Positions 1 through 11,816 of a stretch of 64,000 nucleotides of DNA are shown one piece after another. The stretch's first letter is position 1. Each line of letters starts with the position of its first letter. The DNA is taken from NCBI RefSeq assembly GCF_016481285.1, contig NZ_JAENBP010000007.1:1-64000 (forward strand). The letters run 5' to 3'. Made by a program: the position numbers and the translations under genes. The stretch is from Streptococcus zalophi. Its GTDB lineage: Bacteria > Bacillota > Bacilli > Lactobacillales > Streptococcaceae. The notes beneath the pieces were generated by a model. The model was given only the letters and a program-made list of their open reading frames with translations. It had not been told where the DNA came from and ran no database searches.

Positions 1-69
1 TCAGTTTTCAAAGGTCATGCTCTTTCGAGACAACTATTATATTCTAGCACCTCAACTAAGCTTTGTCAA
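1..69 (-). promoter_or_regulatory. Probable rRNA operon promoter and leader start, reading off the left edge
   Basis: On the minus strand a consensus -35 TTGACA (64-69) is followed after 17 bp by TAGAAT (41-46). Downstream of it the minus strand carries the motif GACCTTTGAAAACTGA, which is typical of the leader just before 16S rRNA in Bacillales and Lactobacillales. I infer that an rrn operon begins immediately left of the window. The rRNA itself is not in view. Confidence 0.6.
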
Positions 70-90
70 TACCTTTTTTTCTCTTTTTAT

Positions 91-120
91 AAAAAATTCT
101 CACCAAGTAGGCTTGGTGAG
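91..120 (-). terminator. Intrinsic terminator after proS
   Basis: A 9-bp perfect stem (CTCACCAAG / CTTGGTGAG, 99-107 and 112-120) with a 4-nt loop. On the minus strand it is followed by a T run (91-96). It closes the uppS-cdsA-rseP-proS operon and insulates it from the rRNA promoter beyond. Confidence 0.85.
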
Positions 121-133
121 AAGAATTTTAAAA

Positions 134-1999
<1,866 letters not shown>

Positions 2000-2020
2000 T
2001 TATCTCCGTATGTTTTTAGA

Positions 2021-3280
2021 TTAAAAGAATGTTCTTAGGATATCATTCCAGGTAACTGAAATCATTAGAATCACCATAAATACAACACCTGCTAGAGTGA
2101 TATACATTTCAGTCTCTTGTTTAAGAGGTTTTCTTCTAATAGCTTCAATAATATTCATCACTATTTTACCACCATCTAAGGCAGGAATTGGCACTAAATT
2201 TAGGATACCAAGATTCATTGATAACATAGCCATTAGGTAGAGAATATCAGAAAATCCTGAAGCTGCTGCTTGGTTACTTAATTGATAAATGGCAACAGGG
2301 CCACCTAGTTTGTTAATATCAGGATGGAAAATAAGATTTTTAAGTCCATTTAAAATAGCAAAGGCTGACGTATAAGCCATTTGAAAACCACCAAATAGCT
2401 TATCAGTAAAACTAGTTTTTAAACTTCTAGTTACACCAATAAAATAGGTGTTGTTTTGTTTTTCTGGGACCACAGAAACTATTTTTTCTTCACCATCATT
2501 TTTAACAACCAAACTAATAGCTTCGCCTTCTTTTAAGTCTTTGGTAGCTTCATCGACACCTTGTGTTAACTCTTGCCAATTGGAGATTGTTTTTCCTTCA
2601 ATGGCTAAAATTTGACTATTTTCGACAACACCAGCTTGAGCTAGCGGTCCATTAGGCATCACTTGTACACGATTAGTCGTTTCATCTGGTACACCACCTT
2701 GTACAAAGGCTAAAAGGACAAAAACAACAATTCCAAGAATAAAATTATTCATTGGACCAGCAAAATTAGTCATCATCCGTCCTGGAATACTAGCATTTTG
2801 GTATTGGACATCTTTTGGTGCGATTAACACTTCTGTTCCATCTTCTTCAATAATGGTTGCATTGTGGTTAACCTTAAACGTCTTTGTCTCTTCAAGAACT
2901 AACCCAGCGATTTCCAACTTATCTTCTAAATCATAAGACACAATATTCATAGGAAGACTCGTAGAAGAGACAGAACGATTTGAAAGGTTAATTCGTGTGA
3001 CTTCTGAGGAGTCGTTAAACTCTAAACTCGCTAAAGTGCCAGTTTTAATATCTGTTTTATCATCTCCCCAACCTGCCATACGAACATAACCTCCCAAAGG
3101 CAAGAGACGAATAGTGTAGGTAGTGCCATCTTTACCACGATGAGCAAAAATTTTTGGTCCCATACCAATAGAAAATTCTCTTACAAGAATGCCTGATTTT
3201 TTGGCAAAGTAGAGATGACCATATTCATGGATAACTACAATGACACCAAAAATAAAAATAAATGTTAAGATACCAGTCAT
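2021..3280 (-). CDS. rseP: RseP/Eep site-2 intramembrane zinc metalloprotease
   Basis: Cleaves substrates within the membrane; in streptococci and enterococci (Eep) these include anti-sigma factors, lipoprotein signal peptides and pheromone precursors. Its 419 residues show HEYGH (zinc-binding HExxH, about residues 18-22) in the first membrane segment. A PDZ-like stretch (about 190-280) follows, then the [12 protein letters not shown] motif supplying the third zinc ligand (about 358-369), and a C-terminal membrane segment. It sits 15 bp after cdsA in the operon. The substrate in this organism cannot be told from sequence. Confidence 0.95.
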   Translation of the reverse strand: MTGILTFIFIFGVIVVIHEYGHLYFAKKSGILVREFSIGMGPKIFAHRGKDGTTYTIRLLPLGGYVRMAGWGDDKTDIKTGTLASLEFNDSSEVTRINLSNRSVSSTSLPMNIVSYDLEDKLEIAGLVLEETKTFKVNHNATIIEEDGTEVLIAPKDVQYQNASIPGRMMTNFAGPMNNFILGIVVFVLLAFVQGGVPDETTNRVQVMPNGPLAQAGVVENSQILAIEGKTISNWQELTQGVDEATKDLKEGEAISLVVKNDGEEKIVSVVPEKQNNTYFIGVTRSLKTSFTDKLFGGFQMAYTSAFAILNGLKNLIFHPDINKLGGPVAIYQLSNQAAASGFSDILYLMAMLSMNLGILNLVPIPALDGGKIVMNIIEAIRRKPLKQETEMYITLAGVVFMVILMISVTWNDILRTFF

Positions 3281-3295
3281 TTTATTTTCTCCATT

Positions 3296-4090
3296 TTAAA
3301 ATAAACCTAAAAAATGCATTAAAGGCAATACAAGCAACATACTATCAAATCGATCAAGAACACCACCATGTCCTGGAATAAGTCTACCAGAATCTTTAAC
3401 ACCAAAGTGACGTTTAATGGCACTTTCTATCAAATCACCAAATTGGCCAGCTATACTAAATAAAGCAACCAATAAAATCATTACTAAGAAAGAATAGGGA
3501 GCATATAAAGAAGCATCAAATGCCATAAATACACCGGCAACAACAAGAGCAAATACGATTCCTCCAAGACTACCTTCAATCGTTTTATTCGGTGAAACAG
3601 ACGGTAATAATTTCCTTTGTCCATAACGCATACCAATGAAATAAGCACCTATATCAGTTGCCCAGACAATCAACAAGGCTAACAATACTTTGTTAAAACC
3701 GGATTGTTGAGCGATGATAAGGTTTTGAAAGCCAATACCAACGTATAAACTAGAAGCTATTGGAAATACCGCATCATCAAAAGTATAAACAGGATAATTT
3801 AAAACAATGCCAGCAAGTAAAATGAATGTAATGATGCTAAACAAAGAAAAATTAGCATCAATTGGTAAAAAACTCAGGTAGTTACCGATAGGAACAGTTA
3901 ATACAAAAGCCCCTAGCATTGCTAGAACACCTTCAAATGAAAAAACTTCTAATCCTTTCATCCTAAGAAGTTCTGAAACACCAAGCATTGATAACAGACC
4001 GATAAATAGCTGGAAAGCTATCCCTCCTACAAATAATAATGGCATAAAAATAAGTAATGCTATTAATCCAAAAATAATTCTTTTTTGCAT
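3296..4090 (-). CDS. cdsA: Phosphatidate cytidylyltransferase (CdsA)
   Basis: Makes CDP-diacylglycerol from phosphatidic acid and CTP, the branch point of phospholipid synthesis. The 264-residue protein is mostly hydrophobic with about seven or eight membrane segments. Near its C terminus it carries the CDS signature (S-x-x-KR-x4-KD-x-G-x2-IPGHGG-x-x-DRFD, about residues 222-248). It follows uppS by 12 bp. Confidence 0.96.
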   Translation of the reverse strand: MQKRIIFGLIALLIFMPLLFVGGIAFQLFIGLLSMLGVSELLRMKGLEVFSFEGVLAMLGAFVLTVPIGNYLSFLPIDANFSLFSIITFILLAGIVLNYPVYTFDDAVFPIASSLYVGIGFQNLIIAQQSGFNKVLLALLIVWATDIGAYFIGMRYGQRKLLPSVSPNKTIEGSLGGIVFALVVAGVFMAFDASLYAPYSFLVMILLVALFSIAGQFGDLIESAIKRHFGVKDSGRLIPGHGGVLDRFDSMLLVLPLMHFLGLF

Positions 4091-4102
4091 ACTTTCCCTT
4101 TC

Positions 4103-4852
4103 TTACACTTTCCCAAATCGTCTTTGGCGGTGACTGTATTCTTCTAGTGCCTTAGTATATTCTTCTTGATTAAAATCAGGCCAAAAAACCGGTGTGAAAT
4201 AAAATTCACTATAAGCAGATTGCCAAGGTAAAAAATTACTAAGTCTTATTTCACCACTTGTTCTAATAATAAGATCAGGATTTTGATATAAATCAGGTAA
4301 GTCTGACGTCATTAGATGATTGGCAATCACTTCTTCAGTGATTTCTTCAGGCTTTATTTCACCTTGACTAACTTTTTTTGAAATTTCTCTTATTGCTAAG
4401 GTTAACTCGGCACGGCCACCATAATTAAGAGCAAAATTAAGAATTAATCCTGTGTTGTTTTTAGTCAATTGACAGGCATCATCTAAAGCTTTTAATGTGT
4501 CTTCTGGGAGACGATTTCTTTCTCCCATCATTTGAATTTTGACATTATTCTCGTGTAATTTTGGAACATATTTGTCAAAAAAATCCACGGGCAACTTCAT
4601 GATAAATGAGACTTCGTCTTCAGGTCGCGACCAGTTTTCAGTTGAAAACGCATAAACAGTCAATACTTTGACACCTATTTCAGATGACATTAATGTAATG
4701 TCTTGAAGGGCATCCATACCTGCTTTGTGCCCAAACACACGAGGTTGCATTCTTTTTTTAGCCCATCTACCATTACCATCCATGATAATGCCAATATGCT
4801 TTGGAATTGTTTCTAGTGCCGTTGGTTTACTATTTTTTAAAAAATCAAACAT
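4103..4852 (-). CDS. uppS: Undecaprenyl diphosphate synthase (UppS)
   Basis: Cis-prenyltransferase that builds the C55 lipid carrier for peptidoglycan and wall polysaccharide. The 249 residues include HIGIIMDGNGRWAKKR near the N terminus, holding the catalytic Asp and Arg, and the C-terminal RTSGE-x-RLSNFLPWQ substrate-binding motif. It is the first gene of the operon, with an AGGATAA-like ribosome binding site and its own predicted promoter after the yajC terminator. Confidence 0.96.
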   Translation of the reverse strand: MFDFLKNSKPTALETIPKHIGIIMDGNGRWAKKRMQPRVFGHKAGMDALQDITLMSSEIGVKVLTVYAFSTENWSRPEDEVSFIMKLPVDFFDKYVPKLHENNVKIQMMGERNRLPEDTLKALDDACQLTKNNTGLILNFALNYGGRAELTLAIREISKKVSQGEIKPEEITEEVIANHLMTSDLPDLYQNPDLIIRTSGEIRLSNFLPWQSAYSEFYFTPVFWPDFNQEEYTKALEEYSHRQRRFGKV

Positions 4853-4884
4853 TATTTTATCCTAATCATTGAAATACTATTGCT

Positions 4885-4893
4885 ATTTTACCA
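4885..4893 (-). promoter_or_regulatory. Extended -10 promoter for uppS-cdsA-rseP-proS
   Basis: The minus strand reads TGG-TAAAAT about 32 bp before the uppS start, downstream of the yajC terminator. No clear -35 is seen, so this is an extended -10 prediction only. Confidence 0.4.
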
Positions 4894-4937
4894 TATTTTT
4901 CAGTTTTATAGCAGTTTCTAATCATTTCTCTCTGAGA

Positions 4938-4973
4938 AAAAATAAAAATTTCCTTTTGAGGAGGAAATTTTTA
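4938..4973 (-). terminator. Intrinsic terminator after yajC
   Basis: The AAATTTCC / GGAAATTT arms form a hairpin followed on the minus strand by TTATTTTTT. It separates yajC from uppS. Confidence 0.75.
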
Positions 4974-4978
4974 CTCTT

Positions 4979-5302
4979 TTATTCTTCAATGGCTGATTCA
5001 ACAGCACTTTCCTTAGCGTCTTCAACAGAAACCGCTGGTTCATTTGCTCTAGAAACAATTCGCTTAATTGATGTTAATTCATAAGTGAGGTAGACACCTT
5101 CAGCATCAAGAACAACTTTGTTGTTATCAGTATCCACTTCATCAACAATAGCAAACATACCACCAATTGTCACAACTTCGTCACCTTTGGACATGGTTTT
5201 GAGTTCATCTAAACGTTTTTGCATTTGCTTTTTTTGTTGGCGTTGCATGAAAAAGGTAATTCCCATAAAAAAAACAAATAACAAAATTATTGTATAATTC
5301 AT
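4979..5302 (-). CDS. yajC: Preprotein translocase accessory protein YajC
   Basis: Small partner of the Sec translocon. The 107 residues have one N-terminal membrane segment (YTIILLFVFFMGITFFMQ) and then a basic stretch and small beta domain containing the family pattern KGDEVVTIGG. The start is taken at ATG 5300-5302 because GGAGG lies just upstream. The in-frame ATG 12 bp earlier overlaps that ribosome binding site. The acidic C-terminal tail is common in streptococcal YajC. Confidence 0.9.
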   Translation of the reverse strand: MNYTIILLFVFFMGITFFMQRQQKKQMQKRLDELKTMSKGDEVVTIGGMFAIVDEVDTDNNKVVLDAEGVYLTYELTSIKRIVSRANEPAVSVEDAKESAVESAIEE

Positions 5303-5405
5303 AATTTCCTCCATACTATTAAATTCATTCTTACTATATCAGAATAAGAACAAATAGGCAAGACAATACCATTAATTTCAAGGGTAAACATTATTTTTAT
5401 TTGAA

Positions 5406-6122
5406 TTATAAGCCTTCTACATTGTGATAAACTTTTTGAACATCATCATCTGATTCTAAAACATCAATTAGTTTTTCAACAATTTCTAAATCTTCTTCAG
5501 ATAAAGTTACTTCTGATTGTGGGATCATCTCAAGCTCTGTTACTTGGAATTCTGTGATGCCTTCTGCTTGAAGAGCTTCCATTCCTTTATGTAAATCTGT
5601 AGGAGCTGTATAAACAGTAATACTACCGTCTTCTGCTTCAACATCTTCAACATCAACATCAGATTCTAATAACACTTCAAAAATATGTTCAGCATCTGTT
5701 CCTTCAAAAACAATGACACCTTTTTTGTCAAACATGTAAGAAACAGCACCACTAGCTCCCATATTCCCACCGTTTTTGCCAAAGGCAGATCTAATGTTAG
5801 CAGCTGTACGATTAACATTTGATGTTAAAGTATCAACAATAATCATTGAACCATTTGGTCCAAAACCTTCATAACGACCTTCAACAAAGGTTTCATCTGT
5901 ATTTCCTTTTGCCTTATCAATAGCTTTGTCAATAACATGTTTTGGTACTTGCGCTTGTTTGGCACGTTCTAAAACAAATTTTAGTGCTGAATTTGATTCT
6001 GGGTCTGGCTCTCCTTGTTTGGCTGCTACATAGATTTCTACACCAAATTTAGCATATATTTTTGAATTTGCGCCATCTTTTGCTGTTTTTTTGGCAACAA
6101 TATTAGCCCATTTACGTCCCAT
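5406..6122 (-). CDS. YebC/PmpR family protein (translation factor TACO1-like)
   Basis: Cytoplasmic YebC-family protein of 238 residues. Family members bind DNA as regulators or assist translation of proline-rich stretches. The conserved start [20 protein letters not shown] and the [24 protein letters not shown] core are clear. The longer frame extends 23 codons upstream, but AAGGAGAT precedes the ATG at 6120-6122, and homologues start there. It is monocistronic, with its own promoter. Confidence 0.93.
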   Translation of the reverse strand: MGRKWANIVAKKTAKDGANSKIYAKFGVEIYVAAKQGEPDPESNSALKFVLERAKQAQVPKHVIDKAIDKAKGNTDETFVEGRYEGFGPNGSMIIVDTLTSNVNRTAANIRSAFGKNGGNMGASGAVSYMFDKKGVIVFEGTDAEHIFEVLLESDVDVEDVEAEDGSITVYTAPTDLHKGMEALQAEGITEFQVTELEMIPQSEVTLSEEDLEIVEKLIDVLESDDDVQKVYHNVEGL

Positions 6123-6153
6123 TAGTAATCTCCTTTTATTTTTTTGCCTTATT

Positions 6154-6162
6154 ATTATACCA
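6154..6162 (-). promoter_or_regulatory. Promoter of the yebC-family gene
   Basis: An extended -10, TGG-TATAAT (minus strand), lies about 32 bp upstream of the start. The -35 is weak. Confidence 0.6.
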
Positions 6163-6228
6163 CAAAAGTTCTCACGATAAAAAGACTTCATGATTTATTG
6201 TACTTTTCATTATATAAACTTTTGTCGG

Positions 6229-7320
6229 TTATTTTCCCATGAAAGGAATTCGACCATAGGTTTGTTGAGTGATTTTTTTATTTCCCATTTGATAAATAGT
6301 ATCTGCTTTTTGAGTCATGGAATCCCAAGGTTCTTTACCAATTTTCGTCATAAGTATTTCTTTGTTTTTAAGTTGAGATAAATAACCCTGACCCTTTTGA
6401 CTAAAACCAAGAACATGGATTTTCTCAGGTAGCGGACTATCTTTTGCATTGACTAAAATATAGGTTAATAGCCTTCTGACACGCGCTTTAGTATAGCGTT
6501 TCGTTACCACTTGGTTAACCAATTCCTCTATATTATCAACTTTTGTTATTACTGTTTTAATCCGACTAGCCATTTCTTCATTGACTTGATAAATCTCAGT
6601 CAAATCCTGATGGGATAAAATATGATATTTAAGTAGATGAAAATAATCATCCCACAACACATGTGGCTCTTTTAGTATGTTTTGCCAAGCCGGTGTTGAT
6701 TGTTTTAAAAACACTTTATCTTTTATATGATGTCTGATGGCTGTTGCTGACACTATCGAGGCTGTTTTATCAAGAGAGTGAAAATCTGCACCCAGTCTTT
6801 TAACAGGTCTTATCTTAATGTCATAAGGCGCAATTGCCTTAACATAAGACAGCGCCAAAATATGATTAGGGGTTTGTCCAGAAAATGTTATGCCTGAAAA
6901 ATGTTGCCACATTTTTTGAGCTTTTTCTGGATAAGATGTTAAGTGTGATTGACTCTTTAAAAAGTCTTCCATCTCCTCTTGGTTATTACGATAATCTTCT
7001 AGTAACTGTTGATAATGACCATTTTCTTCCGTTCCAAAGGCAAGTTCCTCAATCCCTAACGCGTTTAAAATAGAAAGAGCGCCTTTTGCAAAATAATCGG
7101 CGGATTGAACACTCACTAAAAAGGGCAATTCAACAACGATATCTGCTCCGTTTTCAATAGCCATTTGTGCTCTTGACCACTTATCAACAATAGCAGGCTC
7201 TCCTCTTTGCATAAAATTACCAGACATGGCAACAATTTTCAAACCAGAGATTTGTTCTAATAAGTAGCGATGACCGTAATGAAAAGGATTAAATTCGGCA
7301 ACAATACCTGTAATCGTCAT
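6229..7320 (-). CDS. tmcAL: TmcAL/YlbM-type nucleotidyltransferase-fold protein
   Basis: Homologue of Bacillus YlbM, shown there to be a tRNA(Met) cytidine acetate ligase that makes N4-acetylcytidine at the elongator anticodon. The 363 residues begin with [13 protein letters not shown], the nucleotidylyl-transferase HxGH motif, and continue with [14 protein letters not shown] and DIVVELPF, both hallmarks of the family. It overlaps the preceding methyltransferase gene by 4 bp (ATGA), implying translational coupling. The tRNA function is by family transfer. Confidence 0.88.
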   Translation of the reverse strand: MTITGIVAEFNPFHYGHRYLLEQISGLKIVAMSGNFMQRGEPAIVDKWSRAQMAIENGADIVVELPFLVSVQSADYFAKGALSILNALGIEELAFGTEENGHYQQLLEDYRNNQEEMEDFLKSQSHLTSYPEKAQKMWQHFSGITFSGQTPNHILALSYVKAIAPYDIKIRPVKRLGADFHSLDKTASIVSATAIRHHIKDKVFLKQSTPAWQNILKEPHVLWDDYFHLLKYHILSHQDLTEIYQVNEEMASRIKTVITKVDNIEELVNQVVTKRYTKARVRRLLTYILVNAKDSPLPEKIHVLGFSQKGQGYLSQLKNKEILMTKIGKEPWDSMTQKADTIYQMGNKKITQQTYGRIPFMGK

Positions 7321-8057
7321 TTTCTTGCCACAAAAAACCAGCGTTTTGAAGTTTCTTCTGGTTTTTTATCCTCAAAATCAGCATAAACCTCGACATTTTT
7401 AAACCCAGCCTGCTCTAGTAAAATATCATAGGTTAGTATCTCATAGGTTCTTTCTTCATGTATTTCATCAAAACGTTTGAAGTCACCTGTTTTATCCTTA
7501 ACAAAAAAAGTGAGTTCATGAACAACAGAATGAGGCGCCTCATCAGCGTAGGTATCCCAAAGAAAAGCAAAGTCTTCAGCATTTTCATGATAACTGTAAC
7601 CTGGAAAAACTTGGTCTGTTTGAAAAGTGGAGTGAACATCGAAAATAAAAACACCGTCATGTTCTAATATGTTATAAACCTCTTTAAAAACATCGCCAAC
7701 GTCTACCTCATCTTGTAAATAACAAATCGAGTCTGAGTAGCAAGTGACCATATTAAATTTTGGCAGCTGAGATAAGTCTCTCATATCCCCTTTAATAAAA
7801 GTAATATCAAGATTTTTTGAATCGCGTCTCTTTTTGGCAATATCTAGCATTTCAGCACTTAAATCTAGCCCAGTCACATCAAAGCCAGCTTCAACAAAGT
7901 AAATCGATTGAAGACCTGTTCCACAAGCCAGTTCTAATAACTTTTTTTTGTCTTTAGCACTGGGTAAGTGGCGAAGGCTAAAATCAGTCCATTTTTGATA
8001 GAGAGAGTCATCCATCACACTATCATAAATCCTTGCAAACATTTCATAATTAATCAT
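7317..8057 (-). CDS. YqeM-like class I SAM-dependent methyltransferase
   Basis: Small-molecule-type methyltransferase with a [14 protein letters not shown]-binding loop and a GLDLSAEML acidic second strand. Substrate is unknown. Position after rsfS matches yqeM in the Bacillus yqeG-yqeH-nadD-yqeK-yqeL-yqeM cluster. The start is uncertain. [12 protein letters not shown] (8057) matches related proteins. ATG at 8066 has a slightly better-placed AAAGAAAG, and an earlier frame extends to 8096. A terminator-like hairpin sits between rsfS and this gene with no obvious promoter after it, so expression probably depends on read-through. Confidence 0.82.
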   Translation of the reverse strand: MINYEMFARIYDSVMDDSLYQKWTDFSLRHLPSAKDKKKLLELACGTGLQSIYFVEAGFDVTGLDLSAEMLDIAKKRRDSKNLDITFIKGDMRDLSQLPKFNMVTCYSDSICYLQDEVDVGDVFKEVYNILEHDGVFIFDVHSTFQTDQVFPGYSYHENAEDFAFLWDTYADEAPHSVVHELTFFVKDKTGDFKRFDEIHEERTYEILTYDILLEQAGFKNVEVYADFEDKKPEETSKRWFFVARK

Positions 8058-8099
8058 TTTTTTCATCTTTCTTTTAATTCGGTCTATCACTACCATCAG

Positions 8100-8127
8100 A
8101 AAAAACCTGTTCCTAGGAACAAGGTTA
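8100..8127 (-). terminator. Terminator-like hairpin between rsfS and the yqeM-like gene
   Basis: The palindrome TGTTCCTAGGAACA is flanked by GG and CC pairs with one bulge and followed on the minus strand by a T run. Only about 43 bp separate it from the downstream start codon, so it may be a partial terminator tuning the distal cluster genes. Confidence 0.6.
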
Positions 8128-8128
8128 A

Positions 8129-8482
8129 TTAGTTTATAATGTCTTCTAAGGCTATTAGTGGTGCTTCATGCCATAATTTTTCTAAATTATAGTGAGCACG
8201 TTCTTCTTCTGAAAAGATATGGACGATGACACTGTTTAAATCAAGTAACACCCAACCAGCTTTAGCATCGCCTTCAACATGACTACTGTCTTGTCCAGAA
8301 AGCTTCACTTTTTCACGAATATTGTCTGAAATAGCTTCTAGTTGTCTACTATTAGTGGCACTCATAATAACAAAGTAATCAGTCATACTTGTTAATTCTT
8401 GTAGGTTTAAAACCATGATATCTTCAGCTCTTTTTTCATCGGCTGCTGATAGGATTGTTTGTAGTAATTCTTTTTCTAACAC
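8129..8482 (-). CDS. rsfS: Ribosomal silencing factor RsfS (Iojap/YqeL)
   Basis: Binds ribosomal protein L14 and blocks subunit joining when nutrients are short. The 117 residues carry the family core [14 protein letters not shown] and the C-terminal [23 protein letters not shown]. It follows yqeK by 46 bp in the conserved yqe cluster. Confidence 0.95.
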   Translation of the reverse strand: MLEKELLQTILSAADEKRAEDIMVLNLQELTSMTDYFVIMSATNSRQLEAISDNIREKVKLSGQDSSHVEGDAKAGWVLLDLNSVIVHIFSEEERAHYNLEKLWHEAPLIALEDIIN

Positions 8483-8528
8483 GTTTGTTCCTCTTTTTCT
8501 AGGTTATCATTATCACACAACAAAGTCA

Positions 8529-9122
8529 TCAGTCTTCGTTTAAATGATGAATATAGGCATTGTAGGTTTGAATCGTTCGGGGATGAATTGGAATTCTTTT
8601 TTTAACAAGGTAACTAATCGTTTGAGCCGTTTCATAAGCAACCGCCTTATCCAAGGAGCTCTCTGCTAATTTTCTTGCTTCATCAACACCTGGGAAATCA
8701 CGATTGGGTTCGATATAATCAGCAACATAAACAATTTTATCAAGAAGAGACATCTGACTAGAACCTGTTGTATGGTATTTAATCGCTTGAAGAATCTCTT
8801 TATCGGTCAAACCCAAGTCTTCTTGAATTTTGTAGGTGCCAACCAATCCATGCCAAATATTATTGTTCCATTGTTTCAAGCTCTCATCTAATTGATACTT
8901 ATCAATGAGATGGATAAATTCAGCATCAGACAAGTTCTTTGCATAATCATGAAGAAGACCGGCTAAACCTGCCTTTTCAGCATCATAATGATTTAGACGT
9001 GCTAAACGGATGCTGGTTTCTTCTACACCTATCATATGTTTTAAACGCTCTTTTGTTACTACTTGCTCTAGTTTTTTTATGAGTTGGTCACGACTCATAT
9101 TAAGATAGTTACGATAAGTCAT
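8529..9122 (-). CDS. yqeK: HD-domain Ap4A hydrolase (YqeK)
   Basis: HD-superfamily metal phosphohydrolase. YqeK proteins hydrolyse Ap4A symmetrically to two ADP. The metal-binding histidines and HD pair are visible (HMIGVEETS, then GLLHDYAKN about residues 56-64, and [10 protein letters not shown]). Length is 197 residues. It overlaps the 3' end of nadD by 14 bp. Confidence 0.92.
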   Translation of the reverse strand: MTYRNYLNMSRDQLIKKLEQVVTKERLKHMIGVEETSIRLARLNHYDAEKAGLAGLLHDYAKNLSDAEFIHLIDKYQLDESLKQWNNNIWHGLVGTYKIQEDLGLTDKEILQAIKYHTTGSSQMSLLDKIVYVADYIEPNRDFPGVDEARKLAESSLDKAVAYETAQTISYLVKKRIPIHPRTIQTYNAYIHHLNED

Positions 9123-9750
9123 GATATAATCCTTCTTTTTTAATATAATCTAACACTGCTTTAGGTAGTAGAAAATTAGGATCTCTCTCTTTTTTGATAA
9201 AATCACGAATCATACTAGATGAAATATCCATTAATGGGACATCAACCCAGATGACTGGGTAACTAGTTCCTGATTTATACTTAGGACGTTGAACACCAAC
9301 AAATTGAACCATTTGAATTAAGTCATCAATTTTATGCCATTTTGGCAGATAATCCACCATATCAGCACCAATAATAAAATAATAGTCCACCTCTGGATTT
9401 TTTTTTATCAATTCTACCATTGTGTCATAAGTGTAGCTGATACCTTTTCTTTCAAGTTCAATGGTTTCAATTGCTAACCCCTTAACACCTTCAATCGCTA
9501 ACTCAAGCATTTTAAGACGGTGTTTCTCGTCAATAGTTGTTTTTGTATCAACATGTGGGGGTTTATATTCAGGCATTAGTAAAACTTGGTCAAGACCAAG
9601 TTGCTGACGAACTTGATCGGCAACAATCAGGTGGGCATTGTGGACGGGATTAAAATTACCTCCTAAAATACCAATTTGTGGCCGATTGTTGGTCTTTGTT
9701 TCTACGTCTAATTCTACTTTTGTAAATGGTGTTAAAAGTTCAATTGCCAT
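9109..9750 (-). CDS. nadD: Nicotinate-nucleotide adenylyltransferase (NadD)
   Basis: Adenylates nicotinate mononucleotide, the penultimate step to NAD. The 213 residues include the nucleotidyltransferase signature [11 protein letters not shown] (about 30-40) and the C-terminal [10 protein letters not shown] motif. Translationally coupled to yqeK by overlap. A nicotinamidase-like gene elsewhere in the window (17351-17902) could feed the same pathway. Confidence 0.96.
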   Translation of the reverse strand: MAIELLTPFTKVELDVETKTNNRPQIGILGGNFNPVHNAHLIVADQVRQQLGLDQVLLMPEYKPPHVDTKTTIDEKHRLKMLELAIEGVKGLAIETIELERKGISYTYDTMVELIKKNPEVDYYFIIGADMVDYLPKWHKIDDLIQMVQFVGVQRPKYKSGTSYPVIWVDVPLMDISSSMIRDFIKKERDPNFLLPKAVLDYIKKEGLYHDLS

Positions 9751-9768
9751 TTATGCCTCCGAACAACT

Positions 9769-10080
9769 TTAAAGTGCTTTTACTTTTTCAGAAATTTTGC
9801 GATTCTCTTTTCGAGTTGACTCTTTATATAAAATCAAGATACGGCCGATTTTTAAAACAGTCTCTACACCGATTTCATCTTCTAATATTTCTGCTACCTC
9901 ATGAATGTCCTCATCGGTATTTTGTAGCAGAGTTACTTTGATTAATTCACGCGCGTCTAGTGCATTTCGAACACTTGTTTTAATTGGGTTATTTAAGCCA
10001 TTTTTCCCAATTTGAATAATGGGTTTTAAAGAATGTGCTTGACTTTTTAAAAATGCACGTTGTTTACTTGTTAATGTCAT
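9769..10080 (-). CDS. yhbY: YhbY/CRS1 RNA-binding ribosome assembly protein
   Basis: Small RNA-binding protein associated with the large ribosomal subunit precursor. The 103 residues show the CRM-domain pattern LTSKQRAFLKSQAH, IQIGKNGL and the central ARELIKV. Sits between yqeH and nadD as in Bacillus (yqeI). Confidence 0.93.
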   Translation of the reverse strand: MTLTSKQRAFLKSQAHSLKPIIQIGKNGLNNPIKTSVRNALDARELIKVTLLQNTDEDIHEVAEILEDEIGVETVLKIGRILILYKESTRKENRKISEKVKAL

Positions 10081-10089
10081 ATTTTCCTC

Positions 10090-11196
10090 TTATACTACTG
10101 CTCGACGTAAAACAACTGAGACACCTTCTGGTGCCCATGCTGCCACTCTAGCTTTTTCTTTAATACGAATCCAACCAAGACCTGAAAAGACTAAATCCAT
10201 TTTCTCTGTAATGACAAACTCATGTTTGACTAACTTTGGGAATGTCTTTATTTGGTCATGTTTTGGAGGACTTAATAGTTGTCCAAGATGTTTTTGATAA
10301 AAACCATCAGCACCTTCTAACTTTGTTCGATGAAGAGGCAGGTTGTTATCAACAAAAATGGTAAAGCCTTGTTTATCCCCTTCTAAAAAATCAAATCTGG
10401 CTAAGCCAGCCATGAAAATAGTTTGTTCTTGATTAAGTTGGTAAGTTTTAGGTTTAATTTCCTTTTTAGGACTCACGTATTTCAAATCTTTTTTCGATAA
10501 ATAATGAGCCATTTGATGACGATGGATAATTCCAGGAGTGTCAAAAAGGTAATGCCCATCTTCTAAAGGAATTTCAATTTTATCTAAAGTCGTTCCAGGA
10601 AAACGCGAAGTGGTAATCACATTTTGGCTACCGGTAAGTTCTTGAATAATGGCATTGATTAAGGTTGATTTTCCAACATTAGTGACACCAACGACATAAA
10701 CATCTCTACCTTTTCTTAATTGATCAATTTTCTGAATTAATTCTTTGATAGCTTGACGATTTTGGGCGCTGGTTAAAACAACATCTTTAGGTCGAAGACC
10801 TTCTTCATGAGCTCTTTCCATCAACCATTGAGTCACTTTAGCATCTTTGACAGATTTTGGTAAGATATCTTTTTTATTGCCAACTAGTAAAATATCGTTA
10901 TTAGCGACAAATCTTGATAAACCAGGGATAACAGAGCCATTAAAATCAAAAATATCAACAACATTGACAATTAAGGCGTTACTGTCACCCACTTCATGGA
11001 GTAGTTTCAAAAAATCATCATCAGACAATTGAACATCTTGAATATCGTTATAATGTCTGAGTCGAAAACACCTCTGACAATAAATATCACCTGTTTCTTG
11101 ATTTTTTTCTAGTGTTGACAATGGGGTATACCCTATTTTGTCTTTATCAGTGGTTTGAATTTTGGCACCACAACCAATACAATACAAATCTTTCAC
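10090..11196 (-). CDS. yqeH: Ribosome biogenesis GTPase YqeH
   Basis: Circularly permuted GTPase required for 30S assembly. The order is an N-terminal zinc finger (CIGCGAKIQ, then YCQRCFRLRHY), then NKKD (G4), SAQN (G5), GVTNVGKSTLIN (G1), the TTSRFPGTT region (G2) and DTPG (G3). The C-terminal region fits RNA binding. Length 368 is normal. It starts directly after the stop codon of yqeG. Confidence 0.96.
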   Translation of the reverse strand: MKDLYCIGCGAKIQTTDKDKIGYTPLSTLEKNQETGDIYCQRCFRLRHYNDIQDVQLSDDDFLKLLHEVGDSNALIVNVVDIFDFNGSVIPGLSRFVANNDILLVGNKKDILPKSVKDAKVTQWLMERAHEEGLRPKDVVLTSAQNRQAIKELIQKIDQLRKGRDVYVVGVTNVGKSTLINAIIQELTGSQNVITTSRFPGTTLDKIEIPLEDGHYLFDTPGIIHRHQMAHYLSKKDLKYVSPKKEIKPKTYQLNQEQTIFMAGLARFDFLEGDKQGFTIFVDNNLPLHRTKLEGADGFYQKHLGQLLSPPKHDQIKTFPKLVKHEFVITEKMDLVFSGLGWIRIKEKARVAAWAPEGVSVVLRRAVV

Positions 11197-11736
11197 TTAA
11201 ATTCCTTTTTTATAGTCGATTTTGCCATATTTCTTTTCAATTTTTGCAAGTACACGACGTTCTCTCATACGATTAATTTTTGTGTTCCAGGCGTCGGAGG
11301 TGACAAGTGGTTTCACCAAAATCGATCTGATACCAGCTCTGTGAGCAGCCCTAATATCAGTCATTAACTGATCACCTACCATAACAACTTCATTGCGATC
11401 AAAACCATACCTTTCAATAGCAATATTGATCCCTCTAGCAAAAGGTTTCATGGCGCGACTAACAAAGTCAACACCAAATTTATCAACGGCACGCTCAACT
11501 CGGTCATATTTATTGTTAGAAACAACCACTACCGGAATATCAGCAATAGTCATTTCATCTAACCAAGCACGTAGTTCTGCAGTACCATCAGGATTATTCC
11601 AAGCGATCAAGGTATTATCCAAGTCAACTAAAACAGCACGAATCCCCTGATCTCTCAGATTATCAGGCCTTAAATCATAGACAGCTTCGACCGCAAAGGT
11701 CGGTATATAATCTTCTATACTCACATCTCTCTCCAC
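11197..11736 (-). CDS. yqeG: YqeG family HAD-IIIA phosphatase
   Basis: First gene of the yqe ribosome-assembly cluster. The 179 residues carry HAD motif I VDLDNTLIAW, motif II VVSNN and motif III MVGDQLMTDIRAA. The family resembles phosphatidylglycerophosphatases of chloroplasts and mitochondria, but the bacterial substrate is not settled. A clear GGAGAGAG ribosome binding site precedes the ATG. Confidence 0.92.
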   Translation of the reverse strand: MERDVSIEDYIPTFAVEAVYDLRPDNLRDQGIRAVLVDLDNTLIAWNNPDGTAELRAWLDEMTIADIPVVVVSNNKYDRVERAVDKFGVDFVSRAMKPFARGINIAIERYGFDRNEVVMVGDQLMTDIRAAHRAGIRSILVKPLVTSDAWNTKINRMRERRVLAKIEKKYGKIDYKKGI

Positions 11737-11753
11737 AAATATATAGTACTCTT

Positions 11754-11762
11754 ATTCTAACA
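11754..11762 (-). promoter_or_regulatory. Extended -10 promoter for the yqeG cluster
   Basis: TGT-TAGAAT on the minus strand, about 18 bp upstream of yqeG. No strong -35. Confidence 0.45.
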
Positions 11763-11816
11763 TAATTTAGGTAAAAAAACACCTTCTTGTTATTAGTATT
11801 ACTAAAGGATTAGCTT

